NCBI GenBank assembly: GCA_934119955.1
Contig: CAKOSZ010000003.1
Span: forward strand, 62,001 to 126,000
Direction of reading: 5' to 3'
DNA length: 64,000 nucleotides
DNA from: an uncultured Bacilli bacterium
Lineage (GTDB): Bacteria; Bacillota_I; Bacilli_A; RF39; UBA660
Positions 1 through 8,200 of this stretch are shown here, in pieces. Under the pieces are notes generated by a model. The model was not told the origin of the DNA. It was given only the letters and a program-made list of their open reading frames with translations, and ran no database searches. Each line of letters opens with the position of its first letter. Within the stretch, counting starts at the first letter, position 1. The position numbers and the translations under genes were made by a program.

Positions 1-621
1 TTTAACAATTGAATTTTCTTCAATTAAACCACGAACCATTACAAGAGGATAAATGGTTGTATTTTTTCCTATTATTGTTCCAGGAGTTAAAACAGCATTG
101 CAACCAATTTCACTCATATCTCCAACCAAAGCACCTATTTTTTTTCTATTAGTTAAAATTTTTTCATCATTAATTACTAAACTAACTAAGGATTCATCAC
201 TTTTAACATTACTAGTTATACTACCTGCTCCAAAATGAACTTTATACCCTAAAACGGAATCTCCTATATAATTAAAATGTGGTACTTTAACACCATCGAA
301 TAAAATAGCATTTTTAAGTTCCGTGGAGTTTCCAATAACCGAATTATTTCCAACTATTACATTACCTCTTATATAAACGCCTGGTCTTAGTTCGGTATTT
401 TTTCCTATTATACATGGACCAGTTAAATTAATATTATCTATTAATTTAACACTTTGATGAATCCAAACATTATCACTTATTTTTTTATAATCATTTTCTA
501 AATTATTACCAAGTTCAATTATTATTTCTTGAATATGATTTAGTATTTCAGGATAACCATATTTTAATAAATAAGGTTTAGTAATAGTTTTATCTAAATC
601 TAAATATTTTTTTATATTCAT
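1..621 (-). CDS. Left-handed beta-helix (hexapeptide repeat) nucleotidyl/acetyltransferase-like protein, partial
   Basis: The reading frame starts at ATG 621, preceded by AGGTG, and runs off the left edge after 207 codons, so the C-terminus is missing. From about residue 70 on it shows imperfect hexapeptide repeats (for example IIGKNTELRPG, VIVGNNSVIGN, LVGDMSEIG) that form a left-handed beta-helix, as in the C-terminal half of GlmU and related sugar-nucleotide transferases. In Gram-positives similar short proteins are often labelled UDP-N-acetylglucosamine pyrophosphorylase-like. No nucleotidyltransferase signature (GxGTRM) is seen at the N-terminus, so it is probably a stand-alone acyltransferase-type helix. 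The substrate cannot be told. The fold is fairly sure, the function is not. Confidence 0.7.
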   Translation of the reverse strand, partial: MNIKKYLDLDKTITKPYLLKYGYPEILNHIQEIIIELGNNLENDYKKISDNVWIHQSVKLIDNINLTGPCIIGKNTELRPGVYIRGNVIVGNNSVIGNSTELKNAILFDGVKVPHFNYIGDSVLGYKVHFGAGSITSNVKSDESLVSLVINDEKILTNRKKIGALVGDMSEIGCNAVLTPGTIIGKNTTIYPLVMVRGLIEENSIVK

Positions 622-693
622 AATTCACCTCAATTTAATTTTATAAAATAATAAATAAAAAGTAAAGTTATATGTAAATTAATTACTTAAAAA

Positions 694-730
694 AATTAGA
701 AAGTTTTTTTCTAATTAACGCTTTCTAATT
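694..730 (-). terminator. Intrinsic terminator after the polA-operon paralogue pair
   Basis: On the minus strand AATTAGAAAG and CTTTCTAATT can pair across a 17-nt loop and are followed by a T run. The 5' arm overlaps the stop codon of the 187-aa gene. It closes the fmt-polA transcription unit. Confidence 0.65.
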
Positions 731-1292
731 AATGTTTCTTAGGTTCTTCTTTTATAGAAGAATATAAAATATTTAATATTTCTTCTTGACTTATTGGTTT
801 AAAAGTTTCAGTTTCTTTTGATTTTTCATCTAATTTTTTATTATTTTCTTGTTCTATCCTTACTTGTAAATTAAAAGCATAGTCTTTTAAAGCCTTAGCA
901 AGAACTAAAAATTCCTTTTCTGTTAAATCATGATGAATTGGATCTCCTGATAAAATCATTCGAGTAGTATCTTTTAGTAATACACTTTTACTTTTATTTG
1001 AATCTAGTATTAAACTATCAGCAAATTCATAATTTGGTACTATTTCTTCTTGTTTTGGTATTTCTACTTCTTTGGCTTCAATTCCTTCATTTATAAGAAT
1101 TTTAACATTATTATTATATTCTGTTATTAAATCAATTAAACTATGTTCATAATCATTTAAGGCAGCAAGTATAAGAGCTTTTTCTTTTTTGTTTAAAAGT
1201 CTATATCTTGGATTATTTAAATCCATTTTTAAACTTCTTACTGTTTTAATTTCTTCTACTCTTTTTAAATTTTCTTCCATATAACCATCCAA
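729..1292 (-). CDS. Hypothetical protein, tandem paralogue of the neighbouring gene
   Basis: This 187-aa soluble, charged protein has no signal peptide or membrane segment, and I do not recognise the family. It is clearly paralogous to the 186-aa product just upstream (1300-1860). Both carry a D-L-N-N-x-R-Y-R-x-L-N segment followed by KAL(I/L)L-A-LNDY near residues 25-50, and a second related segment (FLVLAKALKDYA versus LQVLLKSLKKYA) near residues 130-145. Each protein therefore seems to hold two copies of a short helical motif ending in alanine/tyrosine. It is the last gene of the fmt-polA operon, 7 bp after its paralogue, and is followed at once by a terminator. The role is unknown. Confidence 0.75.
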   Translation of the reverse strand: MDGYMEENLKRVEEIKTVRSLKMDLNNPRYRLLNKKEKALILAALNDYEHSLIDLITEYNNNVKILINEGIEAKEVEIPKQEEIVPNYEFADSLILDSNKSKSVLLKDTTRMILSGDPIHHDLTEKEFLVLAKALKDYAFNLQVRIEQENNKKLDEKSKETETFKPISQEEILNILYSSIKEEPKKH

Positions 1293-1299
1293 TTATAAA

Positions 1300-1860
1300 T
1301 TATTTTTTAATGCTACTATTTTGGTTTTTCATAAATGAACTAAAAAATGAATCTCGCATTTGTTGTTGCGTTAAAGGAACATAATGATTATCTTCTTTTA
1401 ATCCTACTATTTCTTTATCATTTTTACTCTTAATTATCATTTCATTCATGCTATGAGCATATTTTTTTAATGATTTTAATAAGACTTGTAGTTCTAAATC
1501 AGTAAAACCATAATCATGTGAGTTACCACGTACATACATATCTACTAAATCTTTTAAATAAACAATTTGAACATCAAACGGAACCCCTGCTAAGGCATCT
1601 TCAAATGGATATTTTAAGTTAGTATATTCACTTTTAGGTAGTACTATTTTTTCACTTGGAATATCCATATCTTCTAATAAATCTACATTGTTATTATGTC
1701 TTCTAATATCATTATCTATTTCAAAAGCATAATCATTTAAAGCCTTTAATAATAAAGCCTTTGATTTATCATTTAAAAATCTATACCTTTCATTATTTAA
1801 ATCACTTTTTAATTTTTTTACAATTTCTAAATCTTTTATTTCTTGTTTTAAATCAGTCAT
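1300..1860 (-). CDS. Hypothetical protein, tandem paralogue (copy 1)
   Basis: This 186-aa cytosolic protein of unknown family lies 9 bp downstream of polA and 7 bp upstream of its paralogue, so all three are probably co-transcribed. The motif DLNNERYRFLN followed by KALLLKALNDY (about residues 19-45) matches the neighbour closely, and a weaker internal repeat (LQVLLKSLKKYAHSM) lies in the C-terminal half. It is predicted mostly alpha-helical, with many Lys, Asp and Asn. Placement behind polA does not prove a replication role. Confidence 0.75.
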   Translation of the reverse strand: MTDLKQEIKDLEIVKKLKSDLNNERYRFLNDKSKALLLKALNDYAFEIDNDIRRHNNNVDLLEDMDIPSEKIVLPKSEYTNLKYPFEDALAGVPFDVQIVYLKDLVDMYVRGNSHDYGFTDLELQVLLKSLKKYAHSMNEMIIKSKNDKEIVGLKEDNHYVPLTQQQMRDSFFSSFMKNQNSSIKK

Positions 1861-1869
1861 ATACTCTCC

Positions 1870-4470
1870 TTACTTGGCATCATACCAATTATCTCCTATT
1901 TCATAATCAACAGCAAGATCTACATTTAAATTATAACAAGTTGTCATTATTCTTTCAACTAGTTCGTGCATAATTTCTATTTCATCACAATCTACTTCAA
2001 ACACTAGTTCGTCATGTACTTGAACTAACATTTTACTTTTTAAATTTTTAGCCGTCATTTCTTCATCTATTTTAATCATAGCAATTTTTAAAATATCCGC
2101 AGCTGTTCCTTGAACTGGGGTATTTAAAGCAATACGCTCTCCTGCTTGTCTTATAATATAATTTTTATTATTTAATTCTTCTATTTCTCTTTTTCTACCT
2201 GTTAAAGTTAAAACATATCCATTTTTATAAGCATCATATATTAATTTATCCATATAAGTTTTAATACCTGGAAATGTTTTTAAATAATCTTCAATGAATT
2301 TCTTAGCCTCACCTACATTTATACCTAAATCCTCAGACAAACCAAAACTTGAAATTCCATATATTATTCCAAAGTTAACTGCTTTGGCTTTTCTTCTTTG
2401 TTCTTTGGTAACGCATTCAAGTGGAACATTAAATATTTCACTAGCCGTTTTAGTATGAATATCTAAATTATGTTTAAACGCCTCAATCATATTAGTTGCT
2501 CCTGACATAGAAGCAAATACTCTAAGTTCAATTTGGGAGTAATCAAAGGAAGCAATTTTTTCATTACTACTACTTGGAATAAAGGCTTTTCTTACTAATT
2601 TACCAAGTTCGTCTCTTATTGGTATATTTTGTAAATTAGGTCTTTCACTAGAAAGTCTTCCTGTTTTAGTTAAAGTTTGATTAAAAATAGTATGAATTTT
2701 ATTATCACTTTTAATTTCATTTATAATTCCGTTTATATAACTTGTTTTCATTTTAAACAATGCACGATAATCAAGAATTAAACCTGCTATTTCATAATCA
2801 TCTTTTAATTTATCAAGAATTTCTTTACTAGTTGAATAATTATTATCTTTTATTCTTTTAGGATAGGGAATATTTAATTCAGTAAATAAAACTGAGGCCA
2901 ACTTTTTAGGAGATGCTAAGTTAAAAGAATAACCAGTTATTTGAAATATTTTACTTTCTATTTTTTCTAATTCTTCATCTAAACTTTCTCCCAAGTTAAT
3001 TAAATAATTTTTATCAACTAAAAAACCATTTTCTTCCATTTTAGTTAAAACATAGCATAAAGGAAGCTCTATTTCTTTATATAATTTATCTAATTTATTA
3101 ATATTCAACTCTTCTAATATATTATTATATTCTAAATAAATAAAATTTGCTTTTTTAACAACTTCTCCAATATAAGACTCATTACTTGGATATTTAATTG
3201 TTAACTCAGAACCATATAACTTATCATAGAAAGTAATATCATATTTATAACTATTAGCAAGATAAGCAATATCATTTCTTATATTTTTATTTAATAAATA
3301 CGTAATTAACATTAAATCATTTATTTTTTTATCTATTTTGATATTATATTTATGAAAAACAACTAATAATTTTTTTAAATCATAAGTATATTTTTCTTGA
3401 TTATCTAAAAATATACTAGTATCTTTAAGTAAGTCAAATGGAACATAATATAAATTAGTTTTTGTTTTGATACTAACTCCAAGTGGAGTCGAATCATGAT
3501 AATTATAACCTAATACTTCAAGATAAATACTATATGGACCATCTAGTTTTAAATCAAGTAAATTAGTTATTTTTTGATAAACTAATTTTTCTTTTTTATT
3601 ATCTAAATCTATTTTTTTTAAAAGAGAATAAAATTCTAAATCATTTAAATTTTTAATTAAACTACTTTTATCTGGTCCTGTATAAATTAAATCATCTAAG
3701 GAATATAAAACTGGAACCATTCGATAAATAGTTGCTATATCATAACTCATATAAGCATTTTCTTTATCTAAGGCTAATTTTTCTTTGGTTTTTCCTGTAA
3801 TATAAGAAAGATTATTATAAACTCCATCAAGAGTTTCATATTTTTGAAGTAAACTAAGAGCAGTTTTCTCTCCTATTCCTTTAACACCTGGAATATTATC
3901 ACTACTATCTCCCATTAATGATTTTAAATCAACTATTCGTTTTGGATCAGATAAACCATATATTTCTTTGAATTTTTCTTTATCCATCATTATATATTCA
4001 TCATGATTTTTAAGTAATTTAACTTTTACTTTCTCACTTATTAATTGAAGTAAATCTTTATCACTACTAACTATTAAACCTTCAAAATTATCGCTTTCAT
4101 CAACCATTCTTGCAAATGTTCCTATAATATCATCAGCCTCATAATTATCTACCATTAAGTATTTTATTCCCATACTAGTAACTAAATCATATGCTACTAA
4201 AAATTGCTTTTTAAGTTCATCTGGCATTTCACTTCTTCCAGCTTTATAAGTTAAATACTTATCATGTCTAAACGTTTTCCCTTTATCAAAGGCTATCATT
4301 ATATGAGTAGGTTTCTCTTCATTAATAATTTTATTTAGCATATTAATAAGACCATATAAGGCATTAGTAGGTTCACCCTTAGAATTTTTCATTAAACTAC
4401 CACTATATGCAGTTGCATAATATGATCTAAATAAGATATTATTTCCATCAATTAAAACTATTTTATTCAT
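1870..4470 (-). CDS. polA: DNA polymerase I
   Basis: Family A DNA polymerase for gap filling and RNA-primer removal. The N-terminus (IVLIDGNN, then EADDIIGT and GDSSDNIPGVKGIG) is the 5'-3' exonuclease domain. The central 3'-5' exonuclease-like domain looks degenerate: the DxE motif reads YLE, as in other Gram-positive enzymes. The polymerase domain has motif A (DYSQIELRVFA), motif B (RRKAKAVNFGIIYG) and motif C (QVHDELVFE). The open frame extends to ATG 4482, but that ATG lies in the Shine-Dalgarno (ATGGAGAAAAAG), so ATG 4470 (MNKIVLIDG) is the likely start, giving 866 aa. It overlaps the end of the upstream membrane-protein gene by 8 bp, which suggests coupling. Confidence 0.97.
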   Translation of the reverse strand: MNKIVLIDGNNILFRSYYATAYSGSLMKNSKGEPTNALYGLINMLNKIINEEKPTHIMIAFDKGKTFRHDKYLTYKAGRSEMPDELKKQFLVAYDLVTSMGIKYLMVDNYEADDIIGTFARMVDESDNFEGLIVSSDKDLLQLISEKVKVKLLKNHDEYIMMDKEKFKEIYGLSDPKRIVDLKSLMGDSSDNIPGVKGIGEKTALSLLQKYETLDGVYNNLSYITGKTKEKLALDKENAYMSYDIATIYRMVPVLYSLDDLIYTGPDKSSLIKNLNDLEFYSLLKKIDLDNKKEKLVYQKITNLLDLKLDGPYSIYLEVLGYNYHDSTPLGVSIKTKTNLYYVPFDLLKDTSIFLDNQEKYTYDLKKLLVVFHKYNIKIDKKINDLMLITYLLNKNIRNDIAYLANSYKYDITFYDKLYGSELTIKYPSNESYIGEVVKKANFIYLEYNNILEELNINKLDKLYKEIELPLCYVLTKMEENGFLVDKNYLINLGESLDEELEKIESKIFQITGYSFNLASPKKLASVLFTELNIPYPKRIKDNNYSTSKEILDKLKDDYEIAGLILDYRALFKMKTSYINGIINEIKSDNKIHTIFNQTLTKTGRLSSERPNLQNIPIRDELGKLVRKAFIPSSSNEKIASFDYSQIELRVFASMSGATNMIEAFKHNLDIHTKTASEIFNVPLECVTKEQRRKAKAVNFGIIYGISSFGLSEDLGINVGEAKKFIEDYLKTFPGIKTYMDKLIYDAYKNGYVLTLTGRKREIEELNNKNYIIRQAGERIALNTPVQGTAADILKIAMIKIDEEMTAKNLKSKMLVQVHDELVFEVDCDEIEIMHELVERIMTTCYNLNVDLAVDYEIGDNWYDAK

Positions 4471-5152
4471 CTTTTTCTCCATAAGTTATAATTATTTTGT
4501 ATGAACTATAAGTTGTACTTATCGTATTTGAATTATTAATTAAATTTAATAAATCAAAAGTTATACTATCAACATTATTATTTTTAACAACTACTTTTAT
4601 TTGATTAATTAATTCTTGATTAGCAAATACCTCTATATTTAATAACTCAGCCAATTTTTGATTCGTAATTTCATAATTATAAACTAAACTATTATCTTCA
4701 ATTAACTCCATTTTAGATATATATTTACTAGTTTTAAATATTCTTTTTAATTCATATACATCAAGTAATTGATAAAAGATATCTGTATCATCCGTATTAC
4801 TTGGTTTTAAAACTCCGTTTAAATAAGTATAAGTAATTGTTTCATCATCTTTTGTTAAAGTAATATTATTATTTTCTTTATTACCTAAGTAAACTGTTGT
4901 TTCCTCGTTTATTTCTCTTGCATAATTAAAATTATAATTACTACTTTCTAAATTAATTGTTTTAAAAGGCAAACTACTTTCATTTGTATTATTATTACTT
5001 TTATTGGTAGTACTACCTGGAAGGGATAATAAAATGAAAATAAAGATAAAAAAGAAAAGATAAAAAATTACAAAAGACCATCTCTTACCACTTTCAGATC
5101 TTAACCATTTCCAAATTGATTTAATTGTTATTTTTCCATTTTCATTTTTCAT
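4463..5152 (-). CDS. Single-pass membrane protein, unknown function
   Basis: This 229-aa protein has a cytosolic N-terminal stretch of about 27 residues, one strong transmembrane helix (FVIFYLFFFIFIFILL, about residues 27-43), and an extracytoplasmic domain beginning with an Asn/Ser/Thr-rich linker. The outer domain has alternating beta-type segments and no motif I recognise. It sits between fmt (1-bp gap) and polA (overlap), so it belongs to their operon, but the conserved position gives no clear role. Confidence 0.8.
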   Translation of the reverse strand: MKNENGKITIKSIWKWLRSESGKRWSFVIFYLFFFIFIFILLSLPGSTTNKSNNNTNESSLPFKTINLESSNYNFNYAREINEETTVYLGNKENNNITLTKDDETITYTYLNGVLKPSNTDDTDIFYQLLDVYELKRIFKTSKYISKMELIEDNSLVYNYEITNQKLAELLNIEVFANQELINQIKVVVKNNNVDSITFDLLNLINNSNTISTTYSSYKIIITYGEKDE

Positions 5153-5153
5153 A

Positions 5154-6098
5154 CTAACTCCTATTTACAACTTTTCCTAAAATATTTTTATTTCCATTTA
5201 AGTAACTACTAACTAACATTTTACTTTTTCCCTCTGGTTTTATTTCAAGTATTTTCAAAAGACCATTTTTAGTTTTTATAGAAAAGCTATCTTTACTAAC
5301 TTCAACAATTTCCCCGTTTATTTTATCTTGATATGTAAAATCATCTATTTTTAAACTTTTATAAACTTTAATGGTTTTTCCATCTAAAAGAAAATAACTA
5401 CCAGGGTTTGGATTTAAACCTCTTATTTTATTATATATTTCTTCTTTACTAGAATTAAAATCAAGAATTTCTTCTTTTCTATCTATGTTGTAAGCATACG
5501 TTACTTCACTTTCATCTTGTTTAATTCTATCATTTGTATTAGCAATAATACTAGGTAATACTTCTTTTAATAAATTAGTTCCTAATATACTTAATTTATC
5601 ATGTAAAGTTTGATAAGTATCATCTTCTAAAATACTAGTACTTGCTTGTTTAATAATATCCCCAGAATCCATTTTAGGATCCATATACATAATTGTAATC
5701 CCAGTTTCATGATATCCATCTATAATTGCATGATGAATTGGTGCTCCTCCTCTTAACTTTGGTAAAAGAGAGGCATGAACATTTATACAACCATACTTTG
5801 GATAATCAAGTACTTCTTTTGGTACTATTTGTCCATATGCAGCAGTTATTATTATATCTGGTTTTAAAGTTAAAATATCTTGATAATCTTCTTTAATTTT
5901 AACTGGTTGTAAAACCTTAATATTATTTTTTAAAGCCAGACTTTTAATAGGAGAAAAAGTAACTTCTTTTTTTCTTCCAACTACTTTATCTGGTTTTGTA
6001 ACAACACCTATAACATTAGTATTATTAATTAACATAGAAAGAATATTAACACTAAACTCTGGGGTTCCCATAAACACAACTTTTAAATCTTTTAGCAT
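5154..6098 (-). CDS. fmt: Methionyl-tRNA formyltransferase
   Basis: The enzyme formylates initiator Met-tRNA using 10-formyltetrahydrofolate. The N-terminal formyltransferase domain shows VVFMGTPEF and the signature HASLLPKLRGGAPI with the catalytic Asn/His/Asp region (INVHASLLP, MDSGDII); the C-terminal domain follows from about residue 205. The frame could start at 6125, but a Shine-Dalgarno (AGAGGTGAG) lies just before ATG 6098, so the protein is 314 aa, the usual length. It is the first gene of a unit that runs through the membrane protein, polA and two paralogues. A possible -10 (TACAAT) lies directly upstream. Confidence 0.95.
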   Translation of the reverse strand: MLKDLKVVFMGTPEFSVNILSMLINNTNVIGVVTKPDKVVGRKKEVTFSPIKSLALKNNIKVLQPVKIKEDYQDILTLKPDIIITAAYGQIVPKEVLDYPKYGCINVHASLLPKLRGGAPIHHAIIDGYHETGITIMYMDPKMDSGDIIKQASTSILEDDTYQTLHDKLSILGTNLLKEVLPSIIANTNDRIKQDESEVTYAYNIDRKEEILDFNSSKEEIYNKIRGLNPNPGSYFLLDGKTIKVYKSLKIDDFTYQDKINGEIVEVSKDSFSIKTKNGLLKILEIKPEGKSKMLVSSYLNGNKNILGKVVNRS

Positions 6099-6133
6099 TT
6101 TCTCACCTCTAATTAATTGTATCATAAAAATAT

Positions 6134-6173
6134 AAAAAGTTAAAAACTTTATTCATCGTTTTTAACCATTTTT
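6134..6173. repeat. Left direct repeat flanking the AbiE pair (R1), also a hairpin terminator
   Basis: This imperfect copy of 7878-7917 shares the first 16 nt (AAAAAGTTAAAAACTT), a 5-6 nt variable stretch, then ATCGTTTTTAAC(C/T)ATTTTT. On the minus strand GTTAAAAAC and GTTTTTAAC pair, followed by T-rich sequence, so it can also terminate the AbiE transcript. Read on the minus strand, 6151-6189 encodes MKKVLKMVKNDE and a stop, resembling the LKKIVKND tail of the holin-like protein at the other repeat. Confidence 0.7.
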
Positions 6174-6206
6174 AATACTTTTTTCATAGAAATGTTATTT
6201 TTACTA

Positions 6207-7139
6207 TTATAAATTTTTAAATACATCAACTATCAAATTTATTGCTTTTTTAACATCTTCTATTGTAATTTTACTTTCATCATCCAAAACATATATTCTT
6301 TGCATTTTATCAAAAGCATTAATTAATTCATTGTTAAAACCTAATTTTATATAATCAAAATCAATTATTTTTTTATTCTCTAAAATTCCACCTATTCTAA
6401 ATTTTTCTTCCTTACGTTTATAACTAATTAATTTTTTCAACTCTTCTTTATTTTTCAATAATTCTTTTATATTATTATTTTTTATCATTATTGAAATATC
6501 ATATAAATGTTTAGAAACATCATCATACATACCACGATTATAATAGAATTCTGCGGCAAAAATTTTATCAATAAATATTCTTTCAAGTTTTATTATTTTT
6601 ATATAAAATTCACCTATATTATATTTTTCTTTCAATATTTTTCTTTCTATACTATTTGCATATTTATATATTAATGGCTCAATTAAATATGTAGTAGTAG
6701 GTTCCGCTACTGTAAATGATGTTGCTTCTATTTGAATTTTTTCTATTTTAAATAATTCGTTTAAATTAAATAAAGAATTATATTTATAAAATGATGTTAT
6801 ACTACCCTTTTTATCAATTGTTTCCTCTTTAATTAAATCAAGTCCTGGTATTTTATAAGATAAAGCAGATTTTTTAAGTCTAGTTTTATTACTATTATTA
6901 GTTTCATTTTCATTAACTTTGACAGTTAAATCGATATCTTCTGAAAATCTATTCATATGATCTAATATTTTATAAACTGCTGTTCCTCCCTTAAAATAGG
7001 CTTGTAATTTATCTTGATTATTTGCTAAATCTTTTAATACAAGACATACGTAATAATCTTTTTCTAAAATATCGTTTCTTATTCCTGTTCTATTATTTAT
7101 ATTTAATATTAATTCTTCTAATAAGTCTCTATTCAACAT
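6207..7139 (-). CDS. abiEii: AbiEii-type nucleotidyltransferase toxin
   Basis: This 310-aa protein belongs to the AbiEii/AbiGii nucleotidyltransferase toxin family of type IV toxin-antitoxin and abortive-infection systems. Key motifs are KGGTAVYK (about residues 50-57) followed by RFSEDIDL (about 65-72), the family's nucleotide-binding and metal-binding signatures. Known members (for example MenT) transfer nucleotides to tRNA or related targets; the target here is unknown. It overlaps abiEi by 11 bp, as expected for a translationally coupled pair in which the antitoxin is encoded first. The length and both motifs are intact, so the toxin looks functional. Confidence 0.9.
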   Translation of the reverse strand: MLNRDLLEELILNINNRTGIRNDILEKDYYVCLVLKDLANNQDKLQAYFKGGTAVYKILDHMNRFSEDIDLTVKVNENETNNSNKTRLKKSALSYKIPGLDLIKEETIDKKGSITSFYKYNSLFNLNELFKIEKIQIEATSFTVAEPTTTYLIEPLIYKYANSIERKILKEKYNIGEFYIKIIKLERIFIDKIFAAEFYYNRGMYDDVSKHLYDISIMIKNNNIKELLKNKEELKKLISYKRKEEKFRIGGILENKKIIDFDYIKLGFNNELINAFDKMQRIYVLDDESKITIEDVKKAINLIVDVFKNL

Positions 7140-7782
7140 CTTCTCCCTCTAATTCATATAGTTTTTTTATAGGTTTCATATTATTTAACATATTTGCATA
7201 TTTAAATATTTTTTCTAAATATAATTCATTATCTTTAATAAACTTATAAATTATTTCTCTTTCATCATCAGTTTCAATTTTAATGTTATCTTTATTTATC
7301 AATAAATCAAAAAGTTGTAAATATTTATAATTATCATCGTTTATTTTTATTTTAGGTTTTCTAATAACAACACCCAAGTTTTTATTATTGTAATCATTAG
7401 CATTAGGGCATTCATTAGTTACAATTAATATTTCTTTTGGTACCTGTGTAGTTAATCCTACTTTATTAAATAAATATGCTCCTGAAAAATATCCTTTTTG
7501 ACCATTTTTATCATGAATATATTTTTTATCAATAACTTTATTAACATTAAGTAATTTATTACCAAAAGTTCCTTTAATTGGTTTATAATAAACACCTTTA
7601 ATAAATTGAACAATTTTATTTTCTTTTACCAATCTATTAATATATACATATATGTTCTTAAAAGTTTTTTCAAAATTATCAAGAATAAATTTCTTAAAAT
7701 GCTCCTTTATCTCTTCTATAAAAATTGGTTCATCAAAAGGACAAGCATCAATATACTTAATTAAAATATCATTATAATTCAT
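7129..7782 (-). CDS. abiEi: AbiEi-type antitoxin, winged-helix regulator
   Basis: This 217-aa partner of the downstream AbiEii toxin has an N-terminal segment (about residues 15-75) with the helix-helix-wing pattern of AbiEi proteins, ending in VQFIKGVYYKP. The C-terminal half has the family's mixed alpha/beta antitoxin domain (FSGAYLFNKVGLTTQVP, IVTNECPN). AbiEi proteins neutralise the toxin and repress their own promoter by binding inverted repeats. Here a consensus promoter and a 10-bp-arm dyad lie just upstream (7816-7875), and GGAGG precedes the ATG. The pair sits between direct repeats, so it was probably acquired as a cassette. Confidence 0.85.
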   Translation of the reverse strand: MNYNDILIKYIDACPFDEPIFIEEIKEHFKKFILDNFEKTFKNIYVYINRLVKENKIVQFIKGVYYKPIKGTFGNKLLNVNKVIDKKYIHDKNGQKGYFSGAYLFNKVGLTTQVPKEILIVTNECPNANDYNNKNLGVVIRKPKIKINDDNYKYLQLFDLLINKDNIKIETDDEREIIYKFIKDNELYLEKIFKYANMLNNMKPIKKLYELEGEDVE

Positions 7783-7815
7783 GATAAAGCCTCCTAAATA
7801 GTTATTATTTTATTA

Positions 7816-7840
7816 GTTTAATTAATTTCTTTAATCAAAC
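7816..7840. promoter_or_regulatory. Inverted repeat, candidate AbiEi operator
   Basis: GTTTAATTAA - TTTCT - TTAATCAAAC has 10-bp arms with one mismatch. It lies just downstream of the -10 box, around the expected transcription start, where a bound repressor would block transcription. Confidence 0.6.
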
Positions 7841-7846
7841 AATAAC

Positions 7847-7875
7847 ATTATATACTATTTTAAACACTTTGTCAA
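7847..7875 (-). promoter_or_regulatory. Consensus sigma-A promoter of the AbiE operon
   Basis: On the minus strand TTGACA (7870-7875), a 17-bp spacer and TATAAT (7847-7852) form a full consensus promoter. It is one of the strongest promoters in the window. Confidence 0.85.
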
Positions 7876-7877
7876 AC

Positions 7878-7917
7878 AAAAAGTTAAAAACTTAATTTAA
7901 TCGTTTTTAACTATTTT
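7878..7917. repeat. Right direct repeat flanking the AbiE pair (R2)
   Basis: This is the second copy of the about 40-bp repeat at 6134-6173. It overlaps the last codons and stop of the holin-like gene (LKKIVKND) and its terminator-like dyad GTTAAAAAC/GTTTTTAAC, and ends just upstream of the AbiE promoter. Confidence 0.7.
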
Positions 7918-8148
7918 TTTCAAATTATGGAAAATATCATAGGTACCCCCAGCAACAAGTCCAGATAAAATAATTGCTTCATTAAAACTCTTAGTCATTA
8001 TCCACTCTATTATGGCAACTATCAAACCAATTATTATATTTTGAATTGGTATTATTTCATTTTTAATATAGTTTGATTTTTTGGAAAAATACCCAAGAAT
8101 TAAGGTAACAAAAAATGTTACTATCATAAATATTTCTTCTATATTCAA
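7897..8148 (-). CDS. Small holin-like membrane protein
   Basis: This 83-aa protein has an N-terminal hydrophobic helix (about residues 5-20), a short basic loop with IPIQN, a second helix (IIIGLIVAIIEWI) and a third weakly hydrophobic segment with a Gly-rich turn (LSGLVAGGTYDIF) before a basic tail. This layout resembles phage holins of the Hol44/holin-5 type. No other phage genes are near, so it may be a domesticated remnant or a stand-alone membrane protein. The start is a TTG at 8148 with GGTGAT 4-5 nt upstream. The family assignment is tentative. Confidence 0.5.
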   Translation of the reverse strand: MNIEEIFMIVTFFVTLILGYFSKKSNYIKNEIIPIQNIIIGLIVAIIEWIMTKSFNEAIILSGLVAGGTYDIFHNLKKIVKND

Positions 8149-8200
8149 TGTATCACCAATAAATTATATTTAATTAATTAAATTTTATGAAAAAGATTTA

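Noticed and set aside
7897..8148. Prophage indicated by the holin-like gene
   Set aside because: No capsid, tail, integrase or lysin gene lies nearby; a single small membrane protein is not enough.
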